From Cephalothrix simula (Eukaryota > Nemertea > Palaeonemertea > Archinemertea > Cephalotrichidae), in NCBI GenBank assembly GCA_035591015.1, contig JAXIUW010199843.1, positions 1,235-11,507 of the forward strand: a DNA stretch of 10,273 nucleotides, given 5' to 3'. The notes under the pieces were generated by a model that was not told where the DNA came from, did no database searches, and saw only the letters and a program-made list of their open reading frames with translations. Numbering within the stretch: position 1 is the stretch's first letter; every line of letters starts with the position of its first letter. This document shows positions 1 through 7,968 of the stretch, one piece after another. A program made the position numbers and the translations under genes.

Positions 1-31
1 CATGAGAATAGAGTAAATTGTGTTCAGACAT

Positions 32-137
32 GATGAGGGTTGAGGTTAGTCTGAAGATCAGGGTTGATGTGGGTTGACTTCAGTCTTCAGATGAGGGTTA
101 AGTTCAGTCGTGAGATGAGGGTTAAATCGAGAGTTGA
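32..137. repeat. Degenerate 24-bp minisatellite
   Basis: Four units begin at 32, 56, 90 and 114, each starting GATGAGGGTT or GATCAGGGTT and followed by a variable AGTT/AGTC half. Spacing is 24, 34 and 24 bases; the second unit carries about 10 extra bases. Drifting G-rich/A-rich copies continue weakly to about 170. Confidence 0.65.
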
Positions 138-212
138 AATAAGATTAAAGATAAGATTTTATTAGAGACTTAGCTTGAGAAACGGGATTGTGAGTTATGT
201 GAGATCGTCGAT

Positions 213-297
213 ATGTCGTGCTAGCCGAGCGGTCTAATGCACAGTCGGTATTGATATGAAGGGCGTGGGTTTGATCCCTGGGTTCGCCGAGTGCTCT
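213..297 (+). repeat. tRNA-derived element (SINE head or tRNA pseudogene)
   Basis: It contains an A-box-like TAGCCGAGCGGT at 222-233 and a B-box-like GGGTTTGATCCCTG at 267-280, at tRNA-like spacing. The arms do not form a convincing full cloverleaf (the acceptor stem does not pair), so a SINE head or decayed tRNA is more likely than a working gene. No clear A-rich tail or target duplication is seen. Confidence 0.5.
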
Positions 298-418
298 CGG
301 GGTATCAATCTTCCTTTGAATCAATTATATGCGAATGTGATAATTTTAGAAAAAATACTCGAACTCAAGATGAAGATTATCTTTTGGTCTCCGCCTCCTT
401 AAGTGTAGACTTACTTAC

Positions 419-586
419 CTTTAGTAAGTATTGTTATTTGAGCTAACGCAATAAAAATTACGATTGGTAACATCCAAAAAGCACTGATGTGTTTATCAGA
501 AAAGCTCTTGCTATTCAAATGAGAGTCACATAAGCCATAAATGAAAACATTAACTAAAACAAAAATTGCCAAAGACAAGCCAACAC
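419..586 (-). CDS. SLC15-like exon 9: TM9 and TM10
   Basis: Acceptor TTCTTTTTTCACTTTCAG and donor AAAG|GTAAGTAAGT bound 168 bases, phase 1 at both ends. It encodes residues 411-465. RNVCVGLSLAIFVLVN across the junction mirrors KRIAVGMFFVM of SLC15A4, and HISAFWMLPIVIFIALAQI mirrors LSLWWQVPQYLLIGISEI. The TM10 Glu after the last Ile-Gly/Ala-x-x step is Gln (Q459) here. The following exon must enter in phase 1; none is evident in 1-418, so it probably lies beyond the window. Confidence 0.86.
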
Positions 587-3500
587 CTGAAAGTGAAAAA
601 AGAAATGATTCAGAATTATATATAAAGATTATAGAAATTTACTACCGGGAAAGGTTTCAGGGGGCATCGACTCGTCCTGGATCAGAACTTTAATGACGTC
701 AGATTTTGGCGGTCCATGCCCCTTTAATGGGCCATTAATGCCGATTGACATTAATGCCGATTGAATACGTTGGTACCTCCCCCTCGAGGCCGTGTACTGT
801 GCCTCATGAGTAGAGACTATCTTTGAAACTTAGATTAACAGGATCCGATTCAATAAGCATTTATATTGACTGTGGCGCCACTGTAGACGAAATATCCTAA
901 AGATCCAATAGGGGCGCTGCGTGCCACTTATTTGATTGATCAATATAAATTCTGGACAGCTTCGTTTTGATGTTTTTGTTTTGAGAAAAACATGTGATTT
1001 TCTTCCTGTGCTCAATGTAGTCAAGCAGTTATTTTTGGCGCTAGAGGAGCCTCATTGGCATTGTAAACCGATTGTTTTTGAGAGTTCTTTTAAGATAGAA
1101 GCGCATACTTACATACGTTTCTCCACGTATATTTTTCATTGTAAACTGGATATGAAATTGGTTCTCTCATTTCTGGAAAAAACTGAAGTAACTTCCGATA
1201 AATCGGCCTTGACCTTGAGTTGTTCTTTTCCGTAAATATTTCAATAATCGGCACAAGAATAACGATGGGTAGCACTCGTGGGATAAGAAACAATTTTGTG
1301 TCCAGTGTGTATTTTTCTTGACATGTAATAAGTTCATTTCCTGTTTTGTTCGAGCAGGATGATCCTTCCAATCCGATATTTATTTCAAGTAAGATAGAAG
1401 TGAAACACTGAAAATCATTGAAAATTCCCGGTGTGAAAGGGATGCCTGCCTCTCCGGGCATTATACTTTGTATATGTACGGCGAAAGAAGCCCCGAGATG
1501 AATGTCCTGAATGTCCTCCTTCAGTGCATGATATGTTATACAAAGAGGACAAAAATCCCTGCAACACCGGAAGGGGTCGGAATGTAAGGAATTGAGTATA
1601 ATTGGGAGTCCGGACTCTCGAGCCCGCCTTACCATGGAGTTACTGCTCATAAGTAGTAACACCATTCTACTATGGGACACTTTATGCGCAGTGGCGGTGG
1701 AGACGGACATGGAAAACTACTAGCCCGAGATCAGCCCATTTCCATGTCTACGTGCTGGAGTTTTTTTGCATTCTTTACATTTATTACCGGTGAGATCGGG
1801 ATCATTGTACGCTGGTTTTTTGTCATTCATCCCTGGACTTCAATTGTCGACTATAAAAAGTATACAGCCTTGACCGGCAGCCCTACCGAACACCTGAATT
1901 TGAGCTTTCGGTTTGGATGCTCCCCTCCGTAGGAGCCGTATATACGGCAAAAGTAAAAACATGTTTATTTAGGTTTTCCGGGTTTAGGGATTTTTTTAAA
2001 AGTTATCCTCTTATACTAACTAGATCAGAACGCATAGTTAAGTGTTCTGGGAGAATCGTAGACAAACAGTCCAATGAGTCCACTGGACTAGTCGACATGC
2101 ACCTCCAGCAAAGCTTAATTACCGGAAGCGAGATATGATTAAGAAATTCTTAGATTTAAAAAATTATGAATTCTAAATTCACAATTCAATAAATACAATC
2201 CAAGATGGCGATCGGAAGTGGGCCTTACCTGTGTATATATCAAATAATAAGCTATGAATGAGGATATGATAACAGCCAAGTAGTAGAAAAACCTTCGTAA
2301 AATGTAAACATTTCTTCTATACTCTCGGTTAACTTGTGTTAGTTTTGACCATATAATTGGTATGCACTTGTATACAAAATTTTCATAATTTTCTTGTCCT
2401 GAAAAAACAAACGTATATATTAACAGAACACCCAATCAAATATTCTAAGCGAAGCGAGGCAAACAAGTTGTGACTCACCGTCTGCTTTGAATCGATATAG
2501 AATGCCTTTTCGTTTAGATGTTATGAGAATATTTATAACAATTAAGTTACATGTTAAACTGGTGATGCAAACTATTATGTGATATATATCATTGCTTCTT
2601 GTTATACCAGCCGCGAAAAGGATTCTAGGAATCGGCCACTCCATTATCATAGTTGCTGCATTAAATGCCCAAATACACCTTGCAAAAATAACAAAAAATT
2701 TTATATTAAAGTATAGATGCAGGATCTAGAACATAAGGTAAAGGTCCTTTTCCGCCTTATTGATGGCGTAATTCTCAACGTTTTCCGTTTTTAGTAAGGA
2801 TCTATAACACGGTCCAGGATTGTAAAAGGTTAGAAAGCGTTTTCCTACCATAGATAGGCTCTTAGGGATTCATTTTCCTTTCCTTGGAGCCCCAGCAAGG
2901 CTACAGCTGACGTAATGATGCAACAGCATCCAACTGAGCTTACGATGAAACCAAGGGATCCTATTACTATCATTGTTATCTGAAATTGAAGCCGATTTCT
3001 TTCATTGCTTTTTAGGTAACCCATACTTGTAGTCATATTTTAAGTTAAAATGGAGTTGAATTTAATTGTAAACAATTAAAGGGCTTTCTGCTAGTTTGTT
3101 TGTAAATCGATGCCCACCTATCGCGTTACTGATTAGTCATTGGAAATTGGGTTCAAACTATAGTTTCATTTAGTACACGTTTACCGTTGATGCCCTTTTT
3201 CGACTAGAAATATCCAATCAGTGGATATGTGTCAGACACCATTCAAAAGCCCATGCTTTCAGCTTTCGAAAAAAGTATAAAAAAGTGGGCGCCCTTCATC
3301 ATCGTTTTGAGAAAAATCCAAATCTCGGATGCACCCCGCAAGCCAAAAAATACCCTGAAATAACGGGGGGCGCGAAAACGAAACTAAGATGGCCACCGAT
3401 TCGTATGAAATTTTTTTCGTCAACGGCATTATAAATAGCTCTCATGCTGTGTACGTGTTGTCATATATTTCTATCAATAACATATCCAAATGACAGCTGG

Positions 3501-6500
3501 AATTTTCTATATTTGAAAATTTGACTGGGTCCTTTCTAATTCTAACTAATCCAACTGTAGTTTGCATCCATATGCAAATAAACTTATTTCGTAATAAAAT
3601 GATATTTACCCTTAGACCAGGGTTATGGGGTTGTATTAGTATTACTACAGTAATAAGTGCAGATCCTGAAAAAAACTATTTACATTTATAAAAAGGTAAT
3701 TTTGAAAATAACGGAAATTTTTTTTAATGGAAAATTTTTCCTTACCTATAATTTGACTTACTGATCCAAATAAGCAAGTCTTGTATTTTCCTAGATATAC
3801 ATCAGCTAATATTCCTCCAAAAATGGGCAAAATAGTAAATGTTATACCTAAGGTTTAGGAAAAGAACAACTATAATTTTATTAGATGTAAACCTACAATG
3901 AAATGTACCCATCAGGAGAAGTATCATAATCTAATGAAAAGTAGACCCCGTCGGGATTCGAACTCGCGCCCTCTCGCACCATACGCACACGACGAACAGC
4001 GCCTTAAAACCGACTGAGCTACCCTAAAAAGGCCGGTTCATAGCTTTTAGGGTTGGCCCCGTAGCTCTGTCGGTCAAGGCGCTGTTCGTCGTGTGCGGAT
4101 GGTGCCAGAGGGCGCGAGTTCGAAATCGAATCCCGACGGAGACTAGATTAGATTATCATACTTATGATGCCTCTACCCAATGGCACTGATACTCTTTTGC
4201 TAAAGACGAATTTCGTCTTCCGCACGAAATGTTCTGGCGCGTAAACACGAGTGTACTCGTGGATCACTCGTCCCCAGGGACTCGTCCTCCGCAGTCAGAG
4301 TGTTAAACAATAGCCCAGTTTTGACATATTTAAGTTTTTTTACTTCCAGAGTCACTCACCACGCTCGTCAAATATTGACGAAATTATAGTGCCGACAAAA
4401 CTTGCCGTACTTTGCCTCATAATCCTGTACCTCAAAAGGCAAAAAACACTAACCATTTCGATATGTGTGTCAAGGGCAATTGACAGTAATGCACTAGTTA
4501 ATTAAAGTCAGCGCAAGAGGCGGGGTTGTGGATATGTGGGTGATATCGGACTTTAGTGTCCTAAGAATGCCCCGTCGGCTAATGCCATTTTATCGTTTTT
4601 TAGATGTCCTCGCCATGCGGGGGTAACGGGTGTCTCGACGGGTGTTAATTTTGGTCTCAGTGTAGCCATGATGGGGTGCTCTTTATCTATTTTGAGTGGA
4701 GTTTATCACCTAAAACAGTTTAGTATTTGACATTGTCATATAAGCATTTGATTGCGAAATCCTCACCCCTATGGGTGGGGCTAGCGGCATAGAGATGGGG
4801 TTTAGCGTATTTTACCGTTTTAAATTTTCCACGCGGGGTGCAGGGTGGGATAACGGGTGTAGTGGATAACGTAGGTTAACGACCTCCGCTATCCCCACAT
4901 ATCTACAAAATCTCCCCAACCACCCCTCTCCCCCTCGGGTGAATTTAGTTGACTAGTGCAGAAGTGTTTCGGACTCAGTATCAATGCGTCAACGCGTGAT
5001 CAAATAATTTGATATCGATTGATTCGTACTTACTATAACATGAAACCATTTGAAACCACTTCCAAGTTTTGGAAACCACTACTATATAGGGAAACTAGTG
5101 GAAACCAATGGAATTCTCTGATTATTATTGATATCATCTAACTTTTTGCTTTTTTTAAAATAATTAGTACCCCAAAACTAGTCCTCATAAAATCAACCCC
5201 TCGGCCTCCTACATCCCGTAAAAGAAATTTTACAGCCATCACAGATTCGGGTGTTTATGTCACAATATAAAATCTGGATGCCGCTGCAGGCGCAGTAGAT
5301 TTAAATAAGAATTCCGCAAATTCGATGAGGACTAGTTTTGGGGTGCTAATTATTAAAAAAGGCCGTAATTTAGTTGATATTTATGATAATCAGATAATTC
5401 CACTTGTTTCCACTAGTTTCCCTATATTATCTTATTTATTAGTAGTGGTTTCCAAAACTTGGAAGTGGTTTCATGTGGTTTCCTACTGGTTTCATGTCGT
5501 TTCATGTCGTTTCATGTTATAGTAAGTACGTGATTGATTGTATTGCTACAATGGTTGTACAGTTACTTACTGTTAATCTGTGAATCAATGAATATTTTCC
5601 AAACAGTTACTGATTGTGTCTCATTTTTTGTGTACATGAAAGTGTCTATCATTTGAACATACTCTGGTAGCATCCCAAGTAACCCAACATGATTAAAGAA
5701 AATTATAAATATGACTGCAAATCTTCCTCCTTTTGACGATCTGATGATGTCTTCGACTCTTTTTCGCCTGAGCAAGAGTGGTTCATTTTCCCTGTTTTCA
5801 TTATCACTTGATGTTGGTGTTGAATTGCTACGGTCCCTGAAATTAGGTTCACCCAGTTATAGTTAATTTTAAATGTACAGAGTGGCCCATAAAAATGTCC
5901 AGTTCATTGATTGGCTAATATGTCAAATAAAAGGATGCATATGTTTCCACCGACTATAGGGAAGACTGTTTCGAAAATATCTATGGGTTTTAGTTTAGAG
6001 AGTCAAAAAGTAATACCCCTCCCTGCTTCCTCGAGAAAAGTATCTATCTTATTCGTTGCTCTAAATTTTTAGGCGCAGCCTACAGGTCAAAAAGATTTTC
6101 GACTCATTGACCTAGTTTTAAATAAATTGAACTGATTCACTGTGTCCCCCCCCTCCCCCTACGCTTTAGCACAAAAATATTTTTGACTAATTTTTGTTCT
6201 AAAATGTACTAACTGCAGCGATCGTTCTTGGATTCCATTTATGCACCGATCAACTAATGTCCCGCTAGGGGGGGCGGGAACATGCCAATTTAACGACTTC
6301 ATAACGCCTTTTACGTTGGATCGAATGGGTGTCTTAGCGCAATTTTGCGCTTTACTTGTTGGACCGAATGGGTGGCTTAGTGCAATAATGCGCCAATCGA
6401 ATGGACCCGACTGGATGTATTAGCGCGCCGCTACTGCAATACATGATATAAAAGTTGGCAAAGATGAAAATTAGAATAGTGTAACCCTCAGTTTACATAT

Positions 6501-7030
6501 GCCTGTGTATAATGGTCATAATATGTTTAGCATGATTCAACTGAACCAAAAGACATATAACGAAGCTGTATATAAGCGTAATTTTACAGAAAATGTGCCA
6601 AAATAGCTATTATAAAACACTTACCTGTTTGGCAGAGTTTTTTGGGGGCCAAACGAGGCAGTTGGGCACGAGGGGCGTCATCCCCGAGTGCGCTACTGCC
6701 TCGTTTGGACCCCAAAAACCATGCTATAACTAACTTAAATCACAATTCAAAAATTTGCACTTTGGACACTTTAAAACTTGGCCAACGATATGACGCTAAA
6801 TGCAATTTTTTGCTAACCTGAAACGATGAGTCTTAGAAATTTGGGAAAAGTCAGCGAAAAGGAAAATCATGAAATAGTGGATAATAATTAAATTGAAGTT
6901 ATTTTTGTCATTTTTGGCCTATGATATATAGAGTATTAGGTGAGTAATTTAGGGGGGGGGGCAGATGTAGGATGATTAGAGGCTAAATTCGGAGGTTCTT
7001 ACAGGTCTATAGACTTACTTACCTGTTCAT
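419..7030 (-). CDS. Divergent SLC15 / POT-family (PHT, SLC15A4-like) transporter gene, nine exons, 3' end outside window
   Basis: POT-family proteins are 12-TM major-facilitator transporters; the SLC15A3/A4 branch sits in endolysosomal membranes and moves histidine and di/tripeptides with protons. Joining nine exons gives 465 residues with no stop. Seen: N-terminal ENEPLLLRRK (residues 19-28, acidic dileucine type); TM1 about 42-66; the family signature at 102-115 (GGILADVYLGKYKT); TM3 about 116-137; TM4 about 145-175; a degenerate version of the FYWSINxG motif at 186-196 (W188, W191, N194); TM6 about 219-241; TM7 about 288-318; a luminal loop with C329, sequon N331-K-T and C340; TM8 about 350-369; TM9 about 410-429; TM10 about 443-462 with the W..P landmark (W447, P450). 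Human SLC15A4 is about 577 residues, so roughly 100 are missing off the left edge. Odd: the ExxER, TM4 Lys and TM10 Glu positions are not conserved. A divergent SLC15-like paralog is more likely than a pseudogene, because every frame and splice site is intact. Confidence 0.85.
587..1112. other. Intron between SLC15-like exons 8 and 9
   Basis: Non-coding on both strands; the short open frames here lack splice context or similarity. It holds an exact tandem duplication of a 16-mer (CATTAATGCCGATTGA at 733-748 and 749-764) and one perfect TGACGTCA palindrome at 694-701, which may be chance. Confidence 0.6.
733..764. repeat. Perfect 2 x 16-bp tandem duplication
   Basis: CATTAATGCCGATTGA occurs twice head to tail with no mismatch, suggesting a recent slippage or insertion-repair event within the intron. 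Confidence 0.8.
1113..1407 (-). CDS. SLC15-like exon 8: TM7 end, luminal loop, TM8
   Basis: Acceptor TTCAATGATTTTCAG and donor T|GTAAGT bound 295 bases, phase 0 to phase 1. It encodes residues 312-409. CFTSILLEINIGL extends TM7, as QTTYVLQSLHL does in SLC15A4. The luminal loop carries C329, N331-K-T and C340, a possible disulfide and glycan. TM8 (350-369, RVLPIVILVPIIE) matches the LILLLIPL helix. The linker after TM8 is long and proline/aromatic-rich (379-406). An alternative donor four bases earlier (AAC|GTATGT) would break the frame with exon 9. Confidence 0.86.
1408..2228. other. Intron between SLC15-like exons 7 and 8
   Basis: An 821-bp intron with no recognisable exon or mobile element. 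Open frames on either strand up to about 100 codons occur but lack similarity and phase-compatible splice sites. Confidence 0.6.
2229..2398 (-). CDS. SLC15-like exon 7: cytosolic linker and TM7
   Basis: Acceptor CGTTTGTTTTTTCAG and donor ACACAG|GTAAGG bound 170 bases, phase 1 to phase 0. It encodes residues 256-311: the TM6-TM7 cytosolic linker, shorter than in human SLC15A4, then TM7 ending LIYTQ. This corresponds to the VYFQMQ end of TM7 in SLC15A4, and exon 8 continues it. Confidence 0.84.
2479..2678 (-). CDS. SLC15-like exon 6: TM5 and TM6
   Basis: Acceptor TTATTTTTGCAAG and donor CG|GTGAGT bound 200 bases, phase 2 to phase 1. It encodes residues 189-254. The exon junction rebuilds W188, giving YLWCIWAFNAA where canonical members have FFNWFYWSINLG; the Asn is kept and the Gly is Ala. 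TM6 (219-241) is followed by a basic cytosolic stretch SKRKG, matching the start of the long TM6-TM7 linker of the family. Confidence 0.82.
2849..2979 (-). CDS. SLC15-like exon 5: TM4 and TM4-TM5 loop
   Basis: Acceptor GGCTTCAATTTCAG and donor TATG|GTAGGA (a weak but valid GT) bound 131 bases, phase 0 to phase 2. It encodes residues 145-187. TM4 keeps the Gly-rich start (VIGSLGF) and the Gln (Q176) that usually follows TM4. The VKANITPFG-type stretch, with its substrate-contacting lysine, is replaced by SSVGCCCIITSAVALLG, including three cysteines in a row (162-164). Confidence 0.78.
2980..3609. other. Intron between SLC15-like exons 4 and 5
   Basis: A 630-bp AT-rich intron. I see no repeat family, tRNA-like box or extra exon in it; exon 4 leaves and exon 5 enters in phase 0, so no coding is missing here. 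Confidence 0.6.
3610..3665 (-). CDS. SLC15-like exon 4: TM3 micro-exon
   Basis: A 56-base exon preceded by a strong acceptor (GTTTTTTTCAG) and followed by AGG|GTAAAT, phase 1 to phase 0. It encodes the second half of TM3 and a short luminal loop (residues 127-144, SALITVVILIQPHNPGLR). It is too short to find as an open frame and was located because exon 3 leaves in phase 1 while exon 5 enters in phase 0. The loop between TM3 and TM4 is much shorter than in human SLC15A4. Confidence 0.8.
3746..3847 (-). CDS. SLC15-like exon 3: TM2 end and POT signature 1
   Basis: Acceptor TTTCCTAAACCTTAG and donor GTAAGG bound 102 bases, phase 1 to phase 1. It encodes residues 92-125, including PIFGGILADVYLGKYKT. 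This is the strongest family mark in the window: it fits the PTR2 signature (G-G-hydrophobic pair-A-D-x-aromatic-L-G-x3-T) after TM2 and closely resembles the GGWLADxxLGR stretch of SLC15A3/A4. D107 and G111 are the invariant positions of the TM2-TM3 loop. Confidence 0.92.
3921..4161. repeat. Head-to-head pair of tRNA-derived SINEs forming a palindrome
   Basis: Two copies of one tRNA-derived SINE face opposite ways around a short AT-rich centre (about 4025-4050). The minus-strand copy (4024-3921) has a perfect A box (TAGCTCAGTCGG) and B box (GAGTTCGAATCCC), and ends in a tail reading TTAGATTATGATAC. The plus-strand copy (about 4052-4161) shares AAGGCGCTGTTCGTCGTGTG and the tail TAGATTATCATAC. 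Its B box is interrupted by six extra bases (GTTCGAAATCGAATCCC). The A-B box layout shows pol III promoter ancestry. It sits in SLC15-like intron 2. Confidence 0.85.
4528..4907. repeat. Candidate small inverted-repeat (MITE-like) element
   Basis: GTGGATATGTGGGTGATATC at 4528-4547, followed by GGA, has an imperfect inverted counterpart at 4885-4907, whose reverse complement reads GTAGATATGTGGGGATAGCG then GA. Between them lie G-rich stretches with repeated TAACGGGTGT. Neither a target duplication nor sharp termini can be fixed, so this is tentative. Confidence 0.35.
5025..5530. mobile_element. 506-bp non-autonomous fold-back element with target duplication
   Basis: The ends are inverted: it opens CGTACTTACTATAACATGAA and closes with the reverse complement. 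The arms are about 165 bp (5025-5189) and 206 bp (5325-5530) and share further blocks such as CACTTCCAAGTTTTGGAAAC and CCCCAAAACTAGTCCTCAT. The right arm is longer because of extra GTTTCATGTC-type units near its end (about 5469-5515). Flanks are CGATTGATT (5016-5024) and TGATTGATT (5531-5539), an 8/9 target duplication. The 135-bp centre has no open frame. Long arms plus 8-9 bp duplication suggest a Mutator- or hAT-type MITE or Foldback element. Confidence 0.85.
5571..5836 (-). CDS. SLC15-like exon 2: cytosolic N-terminus, dileucine signal, TM1 and start of TM2
   Basis: Acceptor CTAATTTCAG and donor GTAAGTAACT bound 266 bases, entering in phase 2 and leaving in phase 1. It encodes residues 3-91: a polar Ser/Asn-rich tail, ENEPLLLRRK, then TM1 (about 42-66) and the LPEYV turn. 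Human SLC15A4 also has an acidic dileucine (ERAPLL type) just before TM1, so position and motif agree. The helix that normally carries ExxERxxxY reads FIIFFNHVGLLG here, with no acidic or basic residue. N74-E-T is a possible luminal glycosylation site. Confidence 0.88.
6316..6440. repeat. Three-unit tandem repeat, period about 43 bp
   Basis: Units begin at 6316, 6359 and about 6401. The first two share GGAYCGAATGGGTG then CTTAG(C/T)GCAA; the third is diverged (GGACCCGACTGGATGTATTAGCGC). Spacings are 43 and 42 bases. Confidence 0.7.
6638..6719. repeat. Hairpin repeat with GAGGGGCG..CCCCGAG core
   Basis: GTTTTTTGGGGGCCAAACGA with GGCAG (from 6638) pairs with CTGCCTCGTTTGGACCCCAA then AAAC (from 6696). 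An inner stem GCACGAGGGG / CCCCGAGTGC surrounds CGTCAT. The core resembles that of the hairpin at 8590-8693. The arms are close to perfect, which implies either a recent origin or selection for pairing. Confidence 0.8.
7023..7030 (-). CDS. SLC15-like exon 1: start codon plus 5 coding bases
   Basis: On the minus strand ATG AAC AG is followed directly by GTAAGTAAGT, a perfect donor. The exon ends in phase 2, exactly the phase that exon 2 needs, and the joined start reads MNRDRSNSTP. An in-frame TAG lies 9 bases before the ATG, so no longer N-terminus is possible here. The -3 base is G, a reasonable Kozak context. The 5' UTR upstream of 7030 cannot be bounded. Because only eight coding bases are involved, this start rests on splice logic rather than similarity. 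Confidence 0.6.
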
Positions 7031-7729
7031 GACTCGCTAATATACTAGTAATCCTTAATTATAGCACAAGTGCATTTTTGTCATGAATTCTACATGTAAA
7101 AGTAGTATAACCTGGTATAACCTATACATAAATATGGAAATAATTGTGTCAAATATCTCTGAATATTTCCCCTATACGAAGTTCGTGTACGATTAGTAGG
7201 CTATGATAATAGTGATCAATAGTGATCATAGTTCAGAATGACCTTATTTTAATTTTTTATAATACATGTACACGTACCGGTAGTAGAGAAATAAAACTTC
7301 CCTAACCGGTTTCAATTCAAGACCTATATAGGGGTGACGGAAATTACCCAAAACACTAAGGTTTGCAAGCAAATACCCAATACCCTATGCACTCAGGTGA
7401 AATAGCGACATACCCACAACAGATACCGCTCAGATACCTAGATGAATTAGGATTTTTTGGCTAATACCTAAAAGTGGAGGTGAAAGATACCCAAAACTTT
7501 TAACAGTGTATGTTTTTCTTTTGATTGCAAAATGTTTTGTCATTTCTGTAATAAGGGACCGTCCATAAAAGATATCTTCTTTACTTCCGGGGAATTTTGA
7601 CGAGCTCGCCCCACCCTCCCCCTGTCCACATGGATTCCACATCCGAGTATTAATGTTATTCTTTCTTATATGATTCGAATTGAAACAATTAATCAATCAG
7701 GTCGCCGGAATACTAGACATCTAAATCCT

Positions 7730-7857
7730 CATAGTCCGTCAACCTAGTTATGAACACTTCCGGAATCTTCATAGTCTCTCGACTTCCGGACTTCTCATAG
7801 TCTGTCGACTTCCGGAATATAATAGTCTGTCGAATTCCGGAATTTCATAGTCTGTCA
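7730..7857. repeat. Minisatellite of about 26 bp, five units
   Basis: CATAGTCTGTCGACTTCCGG-type units begin at 7730, 7770, 7796, 7821 and 7846. Spacing is 40 (14 extra bases in the first unit), 26, 25 and 25. Each full unit ends in CTTCCGGAAT or a close variant; the last is truncated after CATAGTCTGTC. Confidence 0.8.
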
Positions 7858-7968
7858 TCCATTCAACGCGTAGACCGTCTAATATATACCAAAAACTGAC
7901 CAAAAATGATACAAAAAGTGTTTATTCATCATATAAAATAATTAATACCCCTCCGATTTTGTTCTATA

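Larger units (their letters stand above)
1..418. other. Left-edge intron of the SLC15-like gene (non-coding)
   Basis: This stretch lies downstream of exon 9 on the minus strand and shows no phase-1 exon. It holds a degenerate 24-bp tandem repeat (32-137) and a tRNA-derived element (about 213-297), described separately. Confidence 0.5.
3848..5570. other. SLC15-like intron 2 (between exons 2 and 3)
   Basis: A 1.7-kb intron made largely of mobile-element debris: the SINE pair at 3921-4161, a possible MITE at 4528-4907 and the fold-back element at 5025-5530. The remainder (about 4162-4527) shows only small palindromes such as GACGAATTTCGTC at 4205-4217. Confidence 0.6.
5837..7022. other. SLC15-like intron 1
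   Basis: Intron separating the start-codon exon from the TM1 exon. It contains a 43-bp tandem repeat (6316-6440), a hairpin repeat (6638-6719), a C-rich tract near 6146-6161 and a G10-11 run near 6952-6962. No coding is seen on either strand. Confidence 0.55.

Noticed and set aside
213-297. Functional tRNA gene
   Set aside because: A and B boxes are present, but the acceptor stem and anticodon arm do not pair convincingly, and no pol III T-run terminator follows closely.
694-701. Perfect CRE palindrome TGACGTCA
   Set aside because: An 8-mer is expected by chance in this length at appreciable frequency, and it lies deep in an intron with no supporting sites.
1408-1710. Minus-strand open frame continuing upstream of SLC15-like exon 8
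   Set aside because: It runs past a good acceptor at 1408-1409 (TTTTCAG), its translation has no family resemblance, and exon 7 joins exon 8 at 1407 in phase 0.
1672-1932. Plus-strand open frame of 86 codons
   Set aside because: No similarity, no splice-site or start-context support, and it lies inside an intron of the minus-strand gene.
2980-3036. Possible separate gene start (MTTSMGYLK) upstream of exon 5
   Set aside because: The ATG is in frame and in fair context, but the acceptor at 2980, the phase-0 link to exon 4 and the POT topology explain exon 5 better as an internal exon. An alternative promoter is not excluded.
6621-6660. Second minus-strand donor (CCAAACAG|GTAAGTG) as first exon of the SLC15-like gene
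   Set aside because: The phase would fit exon 2, but there is no ATG in that frame before a stop, and the sequence is the arm of a hairpin repeat.
7730-7857. CRISPR-like array
   Set aside because: Units are contiguous tandem repeats without unique spacers, and the window is eukaryotic; it is a minisatellite.
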